Positions 8,365 to 17,147 of a DNA stretch of 64,000 nt are shown one piece after another (the first letter of the stretch is position 1; every line of letters begins with the position of its first letter). This stretch comes from JANMCE01 sp963791625. GTDB taxonomy: Bacteria; Actinomycetota; Acidimicrobiia; Acidimicrobiales; Ilumatobacteraceae. The notes below the pieces were generated by a model that searched no databases, was not told the DNA's origin, and saw only the letters and a program-made list of their open reading frames with translations. A program made the translations under genes and the position numbers. The stretch covers positions 1,054,001-1,118,000 of the forward strand of contig CAWBTA010000006.1 in NCBI GenBank assembly GCA_963791625.1. Direction: 5' to 3'.

Positions 8365-9141
8365 GTGGAGGGAGTCGGTGCGCCGCTGGATCGGCCGCAG
8401 CTTACCGTTGCTTACGGCGGCGGCGGCCTCTTCGGAATCGCGTACCTGATGGGCGTTGCCGAAGCGCTCATGGACAACGGAGTCCCTTTGGCTCAGGCAC
8501 CCTCGATCGGGACGTCGGCGGGATCCTGGGCTGCCTGCGCGTTGTCGCTGGGGATCCGGTGGTCGTCGGCGATTTCAGCGATCGGCGAGGATGTCCCCCG
8601 GATACCCGATCCCCGTTCCGGTCGGCTGCGAGACGTTGCCGCCCGCATCTTCGGGGAGGAGCGAGCTCCTTCTGTCCGGGTGGTGGTGTGCGAGCTGCCG
8701 CGGCTGGGTCGAGTGGTGCTGAGTGGCGCCGATCATGCGATTGCCGACCTCGTCGCGGCATCCTCGGCGGTACCCGGGCTGCTCGCACCGCACCGGATCG
8801 ACGGGCATCGGTATGTTGACGGTGGCGTGCGTTCGATGACGTCAGCTGACCGGTGTGTATCAGCCGACCACCTGTTGGTCATCACGCCGATGGCTGGCTC
8901 GATGTTCGGTCCGGCCGGTCGGCTCATGGAACAGATCATGGTTCGAGAGATGCGGAGTTGGGGACTCGCCAATCCCGCGGGTGAACTCTGGCTCGTACGC
9001 CCAAACGCTGCGGTTGCTGCGTTGGCCCGCCGGCCCGATCATCTCTTTGATCGCGATCGGGCGATGGCCTGCTATCCGATCGCCTACGAACAGGGACGCA
9101 AGATCCGACAGCAATGGCTGGATGGTGACGGGCCGGCCTAG
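8365..9141 (+). CDS. Patatin-like phospholipase domain protein
   Basis: The 258-residue protein has the three patatin landmarks: the glycine-rich oxyanion loop YGGGGLFGIAYLMGV (about residues 17-31), the nucleophile elbow GTSAGS with the serine near residue 51, and the dyad aspartate in YVDGGV (about 150-155). The length fits one small patatin domain with no membrane helix or extra sensor domain. The GTG start follows AGAGAGGCAG. It should hydrolyse acyl esters of membrane lipids; a role in lipid turnover during stress is likely from the neighbours. It is unrelated in position to the larger patatin gene at 26.5 kb. It converges with the PEP synthase gene, 4 bases apart. Confidence 0.85.
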   Translation: MEGVGAPLDRPQLTVAYGGGGLFGIAYLMGVAEALMDNGVPLAQAPSIGTSAGSWAACALSLGIRWSSAISAIGEDVPRIPDPRSGRLRDVAARIFGEERAPSVRVVVCELPRLGRVVLSGADHAIADLVAASSAVPGLLAPHRIDGHRYVDGGVRSMTSADRCVSADHLLVITPMAGSMFGPAGRLMEQIMVREMRSWGLANPAGELWLVRPNAAVAALARRPDHLFDRDRAMACYPIAYEQGRKIRQQWLDGDGPA

Positions 9142-9145
9142 CGGT

Positions 9146-11458
9146 CTATCGGGCCACTCTTTCTCGGGCTGCATCGAGGAGTAGCCGCTGTTCGGCCGCA
9201 GCGATGATCTCCCTCGTCTTGACCGCGGCATCAGGGTTCACGGAGATGGACGTGATGCCCATACGCACGAGCCGTTCGGCGAACCCGGGACGGTTGGAAG
9301 GAGCTTGCCCGCAGAGCGAACTGCTGATGCCGGCATCTCGGCTGGCGTTGATGATGCGGGTGATCGCGTCCAAGACGGCGTCATCTTCCTCATCGAAAAG
9401 GTCGGCGCAGGTTTCGGAGTCACGGTCGACCCCGAGCATGAGTTGGGTGAGATCGTTCGAACCAATCGACACACCGTCGATGCCCATGGCGGCATACTCG
9501 GGGATTCGGTAGACGACGGAAGGCACCTCGGCCATCACCCAGCGGAGAAGGCCGCGCTGCTGGCCGAGACGGCTGGCATCGATCAGCTCAAGGCACCGAG
9601 CGAGTTCCCACTTCGTACGAACGAACGGAATCATGACGTGGAGATTGGGTGACTCGTCGCGTACGTTGGCCAGTGCCTCCAGCTCGAGGTTGAACAACGC
9701 GGGCTCATGGATGTAGCGGTAGCAGCCACGGAATCCGATCATGGGATTGTTCTCCTGCGGCTCCCACTCGTCACCGCCGCGCAACCCGCGGAACTCGTTC
9801 GTTCGGAAGTCCATCGTGCGGTAGACGACGGGTCGAGGAGCAAAGGCGCGGGCGATGCAGGCAATTCCGGACGTCATCTTGCTGACGAACTCCGCGCCGC
9901 GACCCTCAGCCAACAGCTTGTTCGGGTGATCGCCGCCGAGCGCCTCGGTCATGAGGAACTCGGCTCGAAGAAGACCGACGCCATCGACGGGCAGGGCAGC
10001 TACCGCTTCGGCGCGCTCGGCGACCGCGAGGTTGACGTACAGCCGGGTGGCGGTGACGGGGGATGCCATCATCGGGGCTGAAGCTGGTGTCGTGGCCCGG
10101 GCCGAGGGTGCGGGTTGCGTCGCCCCGGCGCGCACCTCACCGCGGGCCCCATCGACCGTCACGAGGTCCTGCTGGTGGAGCACTGTGGTTGCCTTATGGG
10201 TACCGACCACGCAGGGCACCCCGAGCTCTCGGCTCACGATGGCGGCATGACAGGTGATGCCGCCTCCGTCGGTGACCACGGCTGCAGCGCGACGCATGAG
10301 CGGCGTCCAGTCCGGGTTCGTCATGTGCGCGACGAGGACCTCGCCGTCCAGGAACTCGTCCGACTGGGCGGGTGACTCGAGGATGCGTACCCGGCCGCTG
10401 GCTACTCCGGTTGTAGCGGCGAGCCCGGTGAGCAGGATGTTGCCGTCCTGGGAATTCGCGCTGGTGACCAAGCTGGTGTGGGGGCCATCGAGCGTCGTGA
10501 TCGGGCGTGACTGCACCAGCCAGATGCGATCCTCGGCGAACGCAAACTCCATGTCCTGCGGGCAGCCGTAATGCGCCTCGACCGCCCGAGCGATTTCGGC
10601 CACGCTTTGCACCTCGCGGTCGGTCAGCTTGGGCAGGCCGCCTCCTTCGGCGTCAAGCGGAGTGGTGACATCGTGTCCTTCAGAGCTGCGAACGATCTGA
10701 TGACTCTGGATGCCGGTGTGCCTGTTTCGAATACTGAGGTCGCTCTTGGCGACGGTGAAGGTATCGGGCTCGACCTGGCCGGAGACGACCACTTCGCCCT
10801 GTCCGAGTGCGGCTTCGATCACAATACTGGTTGCGTCATTGGTTGACGGGTCGACCGTGAACGCCACGCCCGATCGCGAGACGTTCAGCATTCTCTGCAC
10901 GACGACGGCGATGGCGGGTTCGGCCAGTATCCCCTTGGTGACGCGGTAGGCGAGTACCCGCGGGCCGAACATCGAACACCAGCAGTCGAGCACCCGGTCA
11001 ATGAGTTCTGACTCACCCGACACGTTCGTAAACGTGCGGTTCATTCCGGCGAACGACGCGCCAGCCGTGTCCTCCGATGTGGCCGACGATCGAACGGCCA
11101 CCGAGAAATCGCCCTGGCCCATCGCGAGGGTCCGATAGGCGGAACGAATTTCGAGGGCCAGGTCGTTCGGGATACCCGCTCGGCGAACCATCTCGGTGAG
11201 TTCGTTCGAGCACCGTTCCAGATCGGCTGTGTTATCCGGATCGACTGCACTGGCGCGATTGGAGAGCTCGGTGCGAACCCCACCGCGATCCATGGCATCC
11301 AAGAAGGCGTCGGCCGTCACGACGAATCCAGGCGGCACCTGAAAGCCGGCCCGGGTCAGCTCGCCCAGGTTGGCGCCCTTGCCACCGGCGATGAGCGTGT
11401 CGTGTTGGGAAAGGTCCTTGAACCACACGATGGGTTGGGTCTGTACAGCGTTGGTCAT
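9146..11458 (-). CDS. ppsA: Phosphoenolpyruvate synthase
   Basis: The 770-residue protein converts pyruvate, ATP and water to PEP, AMP and phosphate, the entry to gluconeogenesis. The order is classic: N-terminal pyruvate-binding/ATP-grasp domain (KGANLGELTRAGFQVPPGF near residue 28, TSEDTAGASFAGMNRTF near 130), swivelling phosphohistidine domain with GGGITCHAAIVSRELGVP (catalytic His about residue 405), and C-terminal PEP-binding barrel (LLRAEFL, MIPFVRT, SIGSNDLTQLMLGVDRDSE, SLCGQAPSN). The length is close to the E. coli enzyme. The ATG start is preceded by GGAGCCAGC. A DosR-like site lies 102 bases upstream. Rerouting of carbon to PEP fits the dormancy-like set, but ppsA is also an ordinary metabolic gene. 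Confidence 0.95.
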   Translation of the reverse strand: MTNAVQTQPIVWFKDLSQHDTLIAGGKGANLGELTRAGFQVPPGFVVTADAFLDAMDRGGVRTELSNRASAVDPDNTADLERCSNELTEMVRRAGIPNDLALEIRSAYRTLAMGQGDFSVAVRSSATSEDTAGASFAGMNRTFTNVSGESELIDRVLDCWCSMFGPRVLAYRVTKGILAEPAIAVVVQRMLNVSRSGVAFTVDPSTNDATSIVIEAALGQGEVVVSGQVEPDTFTVAKSDLSIRNRHTGIQSHQIVRSSEGHDVTTPLDAEGGGLPKLTDREVQSVAEIARAVEAHYGCPQDMEFAFAEDRIWLVQSRPITTLDGPHTSLVTSANSQDGNILLTGLAATTGVASGRVRILESPAQSDEFLDGEVLVAHMTNPDWTPLMRRAAAVVTDGGGITCHAAIVSRELGVPCVVGTHKATTVLHQQDLVTVDGARGEVRAGATQPAPSARATTPASAPMMASPVTATRLYVNLAVAERAEAVAALPVDGVGLLRAEFLMTEALGGDHPNKLLAEGRGAEFVSKMTSGIACIARAFAPRPVVYRTMDFRTNEFRGLRGGDEWEPQENNPMIGFRGCYRYIHEPALFNLELEALANVRDESPNLHVMIPFVRTKWELARCLELIDASRLGQQRGLLRWVMAEVPSVVYRIPEYAAMGIDGVSIGSNDLTQLMLGVDRDSETCADLFDEEDDAVLDAITRIINASRDAGISSSLCGQAPSNRPGFAERLVRMGITSISVNPDAAVKTREIIAAAEQRLLLDAARERVAR

Positions 11459-11560
11459 CCGCTGGCTCCTTGATCTCGGTCATCTCAGTAGGCCAGAACC
11501 TCGGGCCGGTTGGAAGAACCGAACGGGATGAGTTCGTAAGGGCTTCCGCCGTGTCGAAAC

Positions 11561-11574
11561 GGGACGTTGTCCCC
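11561..11574 (+). promoter_or_regulatory. DosR-like site 5 (GGGACGTTGTCCCC)
   Basis: A GGGAC-GTT-GTCCC inverted repeat, one of the most symmetric copies. It lies between divergent ppsA (102 bases) and the histone-like gene (68 bases); the 68-base spacing matches sites 1, 2 and 11. Confidence 0.55.
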
Positions 11575-11642
11575 TATGTGGCCGTTGGTTGCATCTCTAC
11601 GGTTGGGTTAGCAACCGCGCTACCCGCTCAGGAGGAAGAATT

Positions 11643-12002
11643 ATGCCGACCAAAGCCAAGACCGCAACCGCGTCGAAGGCCGCCGCAAAGAAAGCCGGAC
11701 CCGCCAAGAAGACAGCGTCCAAAGCTCGGGCGACGACCCGCGTGACCAACCCTGCGAAAATGTCGCCCAAGGGCATGGCGGAGGAGCTACTCGTTCAGAC
11801 GGATCTCGCTGCGATGGACGCGCGAGATCAGTGGAGCAAGGTGACCGCGGAGGTTGACCACCGTCGTCAAAAGGTGGAACGCGCCGTTCGTGAACTCATG
11901 ACCGGCGGAAGCGATGCTTCACGCTCGTTGCTCGCAGGCGTTCGGGAAGCCGTGGAGGAGATGCGCGAAGCCGTCGACAAGGCGAGCCGGACGCTTCGAT
12001 AA
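11643..12002 (+). CDS. Lysine-rich histone-like small protein
   Basis: The 119-residue protein starts at an ATG with a strong AGGAGG Shine-Dalgarno 8 bases upstream; a longer upstream in-frame extension lacks any. Residues 1-45 are a Lys/Ala/Thr-rich basic tail of the histone H1/HupB type (repeated KAK, AAKKA, AKKTA). Residues 46-119 are charged and mainly helical, probably coiled coil (DQWSKVTAEVDHRRQKVERAVRELM). A basic tail suggests binding to DNA or another polyanion such as polyphosphate. It could compact the nucleoid in non-growing cells; that is inference. A DosR-like site lies 68 bases upstream and a membrane protein follows in the same direction. Confidence 0.7.
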   Translation: MPTKAKTATASKAAAKKAGPAKKTASKARATTRVTNPAKMSPKGMAEELLVQTDLAAMDARDQWSKVTAEVDHRRQKVERAVRELMTGGSDASRSLLAGVREAVEEMREAVDKASRTLR

Positions 12003-12063
12003 CAAGGACCATTTCGGTGATGTTCGGACCCTGCTGGGGCCCGGCATCCAAAAGGAGTCGGAT

Positions 12064-12477
12064 GTGCAAACGTCAGGTTCGAACCGGCGCTATAGCTGGG
12101 TCCTCAACGGTTTTGGACTCGGGGCCCTCCTGATCGGAGCGAGCACCATCGTGGTAACCCTGGTGATTATCTCGATGGTCATGGCGCCCATCGCGGTGTG
12201 GGTTGCGTGGGACGCGCTCCACTTCGGGCGAGCCATAGGAGCTCCCGAGCTGGGTTTCTGGGGCATCGTTCTGCTCACGTTCTTCCTTGTCAGCGGCTTC
12301 GGCGGCCGACTCCTGCTCTCAGTGCTCGTCTGGCTCTTCGATCCAGGCTGGCTGCACGCTTCGGCGATGCTCCACTGGCCCCAGAGCTCACTTCGGACGT
12401 TTGTTGCGCTCTTCATTCTCCTGCTGGTCGCTCAAACTCCGGTAAGGGCGCGTCGTCACCGTCGTTCGGAGATTTAG
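12064..12477 (+). CDS. Small membrane protein, four predicted helices
   Basis: The GTG start is chosen because AAAGGAGT stands about 8 bases upstream; the open frame extends further but without a ribosome site. The 137-residue product has hydrophobic stretches at about residues 14-36 (GLGALLIGASTIVVTLVIISM), 40-55, 65-90 (FWGIVLLTFFLVSGFGG) and 108-125, and an Arg-rich cytoplasmic tail. I do not recognise a family. It lies 61 bases after the histone-like gene and probably shares its promoter. Its end overlaps the convergent oxidoreductase gene by 4 bases. Confidence 0.65.
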   Translation: MQTSGSNRRYSWVLNGFGLGALLIGASTIVVTLVIISMVMAPIAVWVAWDALHFGRAIGAPELGFWGIVLLTFFLVSGFGGRLLLSVLVWLFDPGWLHASAMLHWPQSSLRTFVALFILLLVAQTPVRARRHRRSEI

Positions 12478-12893
12478 GCTCTCGCGATCTCGCGCCCCGT
12501 CGTGCGTTGTGTATCGAGTGAGACCACAATCCGGGATCCTTCGTCGGCCAGCCAAGGTGATGGAACGAATCCCAGGAGTTCGAGAGTGGTCGTGGTGAGT
12601 TTCAGCGGTGTCGCCAGGCCGGTAACGGTGACACTCCAACCGCCTGCGAAATCGTCGTCGACGTCGTGCACACACATTGACACGACGCTGCCCGGCAAGC
12701 AACGGCCGACGAGACCGCCTTTGCTCCCGGCCAGATAGACCGTCTCGTCCTCAAGCGCGTACACGGCCGGAACCGCCACCGGCAGGGCGCCGTCGGAGAG
12801 CGCGAGCGTGGCCAGTCGCCGTCGGGCGAGACGAGCCAGACAGGCTTCACGGTCAAGCACGATCAGCCCGTTGCGATCGTACCTAGCGTTCAT
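12474..12893 (-). CDS. Pyridoxamine 5'-phosphate oxidase-family (split-barrel) protein
   Basis: The start ATG overlaps the stop of the four-domain USP gene (ATGA), which fixes it. The 139-residue product has the split-barrel pattern: LARRRLATLALSDGALPVAVPAVYALEDETVYLA followed by GSVVSMCVHDVDDDFAGGWSVTVTGLA, as in actinobacterial FMN/F420-binding proteins that often sit beside USPs. It could bind FMN, F420 or haem; the sequence does not settle this. The mycobacterial DosR regulon also has split-barrel proteins next to USPs. Co-translation with the USP suggests the two act together. Confidence 0.8.
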   Translation of the reverse strand: MNARYDRNGLIVLDREACLARLARRRLATLALSDGALPVAVPAVYALEDETVYLAGSKGGLVGRCLPGSVVSMCVHDVDDDFAGGWSVTVTGLATPLKLTTTTLELLGFVPSPWLADEGSRIVVSLDTQRTTGREIARA

Positions 12894-14596
12894 TGGTGAC
12901 CTGATTCGACGTGCGGTGCTACGGGAGCGACGAAGCGTTGCCACTGCCGTGCGGCAGCGTGGGCGGGAAAGACCAGCACCGGAACGGCGCTCTTGTGCGC
13001 GACTTCCATCACAACACTGCCCATCCTTTCCTCGGACACGCCACTGCCGTGGCTACCGAGCACAATGATCGATTTCGGATGTTCGGCCGCCCACGCGGCA
13101 ATGGAGTCCGCCGCATGGGTGCCGTCCACTGTTGCGCCTGCTGCCTCAACGCCGTACCGCTCGCGAAGTCTTGCGGCCGAACGGAGCACGAAGCTGTCTT
13201 GAACAACGTCGCTGTTGCCTCCGGGACGAGCCTGCGGAGGGACAACTTCCAGCACGCTGACCGGCAGATCCCATTGTTCGCCGAGGAGTCCGGTGAGCGC
13301 CAGTACCGCGTCGGAAACGTCTGATCCGTCTATGAACGCTGCGAGTTCGGCCACGTTGCCGGGCTCCTCCTGACAGTGTGGTCCGATCAGCATGACGGGC
13401 ACGTGCGACCAACGCACTACCGGTCCGGCGACGGTTGGCAGGAGGGTCGATGAAAGAACTCCCGGACCCCTGGTTGCCATGCAGACGATGCTGTCAGGCT
13501 CTTGCCCGGTGAGGTCCGAGATCGCCTGCGCCGGATCGGCGCCACGTACGACCCTTGCCTCAACGCGTTGCGGCCGAAGTCGATCGGCCAGCTCGGTCAT
13601 GGCTCGCTGACGGTGCGAGACATCAGCTTCATCGGTGACGTGGACCAGTACGAGGTTGGCATGTGATTTCTTGGCGAATGATCGTGCCATCGTCAGTTCA
13701 GGGGCGGAAGGATCCGTGACGTCGACCGGGACAATCACCGTCTCGAAAGGTGAATGGGGCCACGGTATTGTGACCTCGGGATCTGCGCCTACGGCAAGCG
13801 GGCCAAGCAACAGCACGGGCGCCGACACCTCGTGCACGATGCGAGACGCCACGCTTCCGAAGAGGATGCGGGTGAGGCCTCGGCGGGCACGGGTGGTCAC
13901 GACGACAAGTTGAGCGGGATGCTCGGCCAGATAGAGCGCCAGTCCTTCAGCTGGATGAGCGACGTAGCGGATCACGTGCGCTCGCAGACGGATACCCGAG
14001 GCAGCGCTTCGCTCGGCCACGGACACGAGGTACTTCTCGGTGCCGGGCTTCGCTGGTCGCGGGTCGACGACGGTGACCAGTACCAGCTCGACACCGAGCC
14101 TCTCGGCCCACGCTGCGGCAACAGGGATCGCCGCTTCGGAGTCGCTGGACCCGTCAACACACACCACGACCGGCGCGTCCGCCACCGGTACGCGAGTGTG
14201 CGGGCCGACAACCAGCACCGGCAGCGAAGTCGATCCGACGAGGTCGCCGGTCAGGGCATCGACGAACACACCACCCGTCCGGTTGCACCCATGACTGGCC
14301 ACGCATACGAGTGGTGACGGGTACTGCTTCGACAACGCCCGTATCGGCTCGAGGGCATCGGAGGCGCTCGCAATATGGGTCGCCGGAAGCGTACCGCCAA
14401 CCTGATGGGCCAGTTGATCCAGTTGCGTGCGTAGCCGTTCATCGACACCGTGGTCGCCGGCGATCCCGATCAAGTCAGTGGCAGCACCCAAGCGCGCGGC
14501 GAAGGCGAGCGCGACAGGTAGGGCCCGCTCGGAGAACGGCGATCCGTCGAGGGGTACCACGACATGATCAAAGGGGTGGGTTGTGATCGTCATCAT
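12890..14596 (-). CDS. Four-domain universal stress protein
   Basis: At 568 residues this is twice the usual tandem USP. Four USP folds can be seen: about residues 8-132 (DHVVVPLDGSPFSERAL to LPVLVVGP), 140-270 (PVVVCVDGSSDSEAAIP to APVLLLGP), 285-410 (ETVIVPVDVTDPSAPEL to VPVMLIGP) and 420-550 (ELAAFIDGSDVSDAVLA to VPVLVFP). The second has RARRGLTRILFGSVAS and the fourth GSHGSGVSEERMGSVV, near to the G-x2-G-x9-G-S ATP loop; the first and third are degenerate. It is probably cytosolic. A split-barrel gene is translationally coupled downstream. A DosR-like site lies 34 bases upstream. Confidence 0.88.
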   Translation of the reverse strand: MMTITTHPFDHVVVPLDGSPFSERALPVALAFAARLGAATDLIGIAGDHGVDERLRTQLDQLAHQVGGTLPATHIASASDALEPIRALSKQYPSPLVCVASHGCNRTGGVFVDALTGDLVGSTSLPVLVVGPHTRVPVADAPVVVCVDGSSDSEAAIPVAAAWAERLGVELVLVTVVDPRPAKPGTEKYLVSVAERSAASGIRLRAHVIRYVAHPAEGLALYLAEHPAQLVVVTTRARRGLTRILFGSVASRIVHEVSAPVLLLGPLAVGADPEVTIPWPHSPFETVIVPVDVTDPSAPELTMARSFAKKSHANLVLVHVTDEADVSHRQRAMTELADRLRPQRVEARVVRGADPAQAISDLTGQEPDSIVCMATRGPGVLSSTLLPTVAGPVVRWSHVPVMLIGPHCQEEPGNVAELAAFIDGSDVSDAVLALTGLLGEQWDLPVSVLEVVPPQARPGGNSDVVQDSFVLRSAARLRERYGVEAAGATVDGTHAADSIAAWAAEHPKSIIVLGSHGSGVSEERMGSVVMEVAHKSAVPVLVFPAHAAARQWQRFVAPVAPHVESGHQ

Positions 14597-14630
14597 TCCT
14601 GATCATGTTCCGCATCCGACAGGCACGGCA

Positions 14631-14644
14631 GGGCCCAAGGCCCA
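14631..14644 (-). promoter_or_regulatory. DosR-like site 6 (TGGGCCTTGGGCCC on the minus strand)
   Basis: A GGGCC-TT-GGGCCC arrangement in the 93-base gap before the four-domain USP, 34 bases from its start. It differs from the consensus at the A of GGGAC, so it is one of the weaker copies. Confidence 0.35.
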
Positions 14645-14689
14645 TGGTCTGACAACCAAACGGCCCAAGCTGCCACGCATCGAGCCACC

Positions 14690-16153
14690 TCAGGTGAACG
14701 TCGACAGGGCCTTGGCGAGGGTGGCCGGTTTCGATCCGGTGGTGTCCAGGACGACGGCGGTGGGCCACAACGAGAAGTGCTCGGCCATCGTTGCTGCGAT
14801 GGCCGGAGTGGCATCGGACAACAGTGTCTGAGGGGGACCGGCGTGCCGGCGGCGACGTGAAATCCGTTCGTTGGCCACCGCGGGGGGAGCCACACAACAA
14901 AGCTCGACGGGTACGGCCTTGGTCTTCACCGCGAGCTCGCGGGCGGTGGCCCGCCATGTTTCGTCCGCGAACGAAGCGTCGAGGATGACGCTCTCACCGA
15001 GCGACAACGCTGCTTTCGCACGCCTTAGCAGGGTGTCGTAGGTGAGTTTCGTCGCTGCAGGATCGTGTGATCCTTCGCCGTAGGACTGGTCACCGGACGG
15101 AACACCGGCGATTTCTCGGCGGATGGCGTCGCTCGACAGCACCGTCCAGGAGCAGTGCGCCGACATCATCTCGGCGACGGTCGTCTTTCCCGTACCCGGG
15201 AGCCCGCCGATGACAATGAGGCGGACTTCGCCGAGTGACAGACTGTTGGCCGCGAGCGCCAGCAGAAGACTGGCCTCCTGTGCGGCTCCAACAACACCAG
15301 ATTGTGCTCGGTAACACTGGACTTTGCAGCGGACAAGCGCCCGGTACGCAATGTAGTGGTGGATGAGGGACGTCGGATGGTGCTCGCCGGCCAGATCGAC
15401 GTACTCGTCTATGAAAACGTTCGCCAGAGGTGCGTGGCCGAGTCGCTTGAGGTCCATAGCGAGAAAGGCGAGGTCGAGGAGCACATCGCCGAACCGGAAT
15501 CGCTCATCGAACTCTAGGCAATCGAGAAGTCGGGGTCCGTCTTCCAGACAGTAGATGTCGTCGGCCAGGAGGTCTCCGTGCCCATCGACGATGAGACCGA
15601 GACCCACCCGGAACTCGAAGAGGTCGTGGCGGCCGGCCAGGTACTCCGCCGATCGGGTGCTGACCTCGCTCAACACCAATGGATCAAGTACCGACGGTGC
15701 AAAGGCCTCCATCTCCTGCAGGCTCAGGCGCCACAATTCCTGAACTGCACCGAAGCTACCTGCCTCATTGATGTGCGCTGAACGCGGCGCCGATTGGTGG
15801 TAGATCGCCATCTGCCGGGCGACATCCTTGACACACTCCTCGACATCAGCCCCAGCGCCGAGCAACCGCGTCAGCGAGCGCTCCGCGGGCATGCGCTTCA
15901 TCACCACCGCAGCATCCACAAGTTCTCCGCCGTCGGTGATGTCCTCAACACCAAGGTAGACGTTAGGAGAAAAGCGTCGATTGAGCACGAATTCCTGATG
16001 ACAGAGCCGTTGTCGATCGATGAGGGACTTCTGATCGACGAACGGAAAAGTCCGCGGCAGCTTCGTCTTGTAGACCTTGTCGCCCGCGACATGCAGGACC
16101 GAAATGTTCGTCTCGGCAATCACCGGACATGATTCGAGCTGGTGTCGTTCCAT
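14690..16153 (-). CDS. Bifunctional aminoglycoside-phosphotransferase-like / P-loop kinase protein
   Basis: The start ATG at MERHQLESCPVIAETN is chosen over an open frame 65 residues longer, because homologues begin there and a DosR-like site lies in the longer part. The 487-residue protein has an APH-like N-terminal half (KVYKTKLPRTFPFVD; HGDLLADDIYCL as the catalytic loop; LECLEFDERFRFGDVLLDLAFLAMDL-type metal motif, here written LLDCLEFDERFR) and a C-terminal P-loop kinase domain (GGLPGTGKTTVAEMM, SSDAIRREIAG, ILDASFADETWR). This architecture matches the M. tuberculosis DosR-regulon protein Rv2004c family. The phosphate acceptor is unknown. The neighbour USP reinforces the comparison. Confidence 0.85.
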   Translation of the reverse strand: MERHQLESCPVIAETNISVLHVAGDKVYKTKLPRTFPFVDQKSLIDRQRLCHQEFVLNRRFSPNVYLGVEDITDGGELVDAAVVMKRMPAERSLTRLLGAGADVEECVKDVARQMAIYHQSAPRSAHINEAGSFGAVQELWRLSLQEMEAFAPSVLDPLVLSEVSTRSAEYLAGRHDLFEFRVGLGLIVDGHGDLLADDIYCLEDGPRLLDCLEFDERFRFGDVLLDLAFLAMDLKRLGHAPLANVFIDEYVDLAGEHHPTSLIHHYIAYRALVRCKVQCYRAQSGVVGAAQEASLLLALAANSLSLGEVRLIVIGGLPGTGKTTVAEMMSAHCSWTVLSSDAIRREIAGVPSGDQSYGEGSHDPAATKLTYDTLLRRAKAALSLGESVILDASFADETWRATARELAVKTKAVPVELCCVAPPAVANERISRRRRHAGPPQTLLSDATPAIAATMAEHFSLWPTAVVLDTTGSKPATLAKALSTFT

Positions 16154-16243
16154 CGAGCCTCGCAACCTGAGCGTCCGGGCGAACGCAGCTTCATTGTCGT
16201 AGGAGCGCTGACCCACCGACAGTGCCGCTGGTTCGCCCGTCTT

Positions 16244-16257
16244 GGGACCTTCGACCT
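16244..16257 (+). promoter_or_regulatory. DosR-like site 7 (GGGACCTTCGACCT)
   Basis: Preceded by TT and matching the commonest form of the motif in this window. It lies 90 bases upstream of the APH/P-loop kinase start and just after the methyltransferase stop. Confidence 0.55.
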
Positions 16258-16272
16258 GCGTCAAGCATCCCG

Positions 16273-17106
16273 TTAGGTGGTCGACGTTGAGCGGGCGATG
16301 ATCTCCCCGTGCATCACAACGAACACTGCACCCGGTTGCGTTCCCCACCCTCTCCAGGCCTGAGCCATCTCGTCGAGCTCCTTGGGTGTTGCAATGCCGT
16401 ACTCAACTGCCATGTGACCCAGACGCGAAGTGGTGACCCGATCGGCCCACAACGACGTCCACCACGCGAGGTCGTCGGGTGTGTGAAAGGTCCACGTTGA
16501 CGTCGTATAGGCAATGTCATGGAGTCCGGCCAGCTGGGCCCAATGGAGTAACCGACGACCTCCGTCGGCATTGGCACCGTTGCGGGTGGTCACGGCCATG
16601 TACATGTCGAGCCAGCGATCCAGCTGTGGTTCTCGGGGGAACCAAGTCATCGCCGGATAGTCGGCATCCCGCGCGGCGATGATGCCGCCGGGCCGAGCCA
16701 GCCGAGCCATCGAACGCAGTGTGGCGACCGGATCACCCACATGCTGCAGAACCTGATGGGCGTGCACGACATCGAAACCAATGGCTGGCGTCTCGACCTC
16801 GGAAAAGTCACCGGCGACAAAGCTGATATCGAGACCGGACCCCTCAGCGGTCCGTTTGGCCTCTGCCACGACGGACGGGTCGAGGTCAACGCCGAGCACC
16901 CGGCCCGGAGTGACCTGGCGGGCCAGATCGATGCTGAGTGTGCCCGGCCCGCACCCGACGTCAAGCAGATGCATCGCCGGCTCGAGGTAGGGAAGGAGAT
17001 ATGCGGCCGAGTTCTGGGCGTTGCGCCAGCGATGAGAGCGAAGCACAGCATCGGAGTGACCGTGTGTGTAGCGTGTCTCATTATATGAGACAGAAATGTC
17101 GTCCAT
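16273..17106 (-). CDS. Class I SAM-dependent methyltransferase
   Basis: The 277-residue protein has motif I LLDVGCGPGTLSIDLA (about residues 47-62), motif II VLGVDLDPSVV with the acidic residue that binds the SAM ribose, FVAGDFSEVETP, and DVVHAHQVLQHVGDPVATL (motif IV/post region), as in UbiE/Coq5-like enzymes. An N-terminal TRYTHGHSDAVLRSHRWRNA segment resembles small-molecule methyltransferases of the UbiE group. The acceptor is unknown. It is probably in the same operon as the kinase gene downstream, 119 bases away. A DosR-like site lies 27 bases upstream. Confidence 0.85.
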   Translation of the reverse strand: MDDISVSYNETRYTHGHSDAVLRSHRWRNAQNSAAYLLPYLEPAMHLLDVGCGPGTLSIDLARQVTPGRVLGVDLDPSVVAEAKRTAEGSGLDISFVAGDFSEVETPAIGFDVVHAHQVLQHVGDPVATLRSMARLARPGGIIAARDADYPAMTWFPREPQLDRWLDMYMAVTTRNGANADGGRRLLHWAQLAGLHDIAYTTSTWTFHTPDDLAWWTSLWADRVTTSRLGHMAVEYGIATPKELDEMAQAWRGWGTQPGAVFVVMHGEIIARSTSTT

Positions 17107-17133
17107 TGGAATAGCTTAGCCAGCGACCTCGCC

Positions 17134-17147
17134 AGGCCGAAGGTCCA
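17134..17147 (-). promoter_or_regulatory. DosR-like site 8 (TGGACCTTCGGCCT on the minus strand)
   Basis: The minus strand reads TGGACCTTCGGCCT. The site lies between the divergent methyltransferase (27 bases) and cyclase (45 bases if the GTG at 17193 is used) genes. Its position directly against the alternative TTG start at 17148 argues for the later start. Confidence 0.5.

Noticed and set aside
11589..11642. N-terminal extension of the histone-like protein
   Set aside because: It spans the strong AGGAGG ribosome site of the inner ATG and adds no similarity.
16154..16348. 65-residue extension of the APH/P-loop kinase
   Set aside because: No similarity to homologues; it covers a DosR-like site and the intergenic gap.
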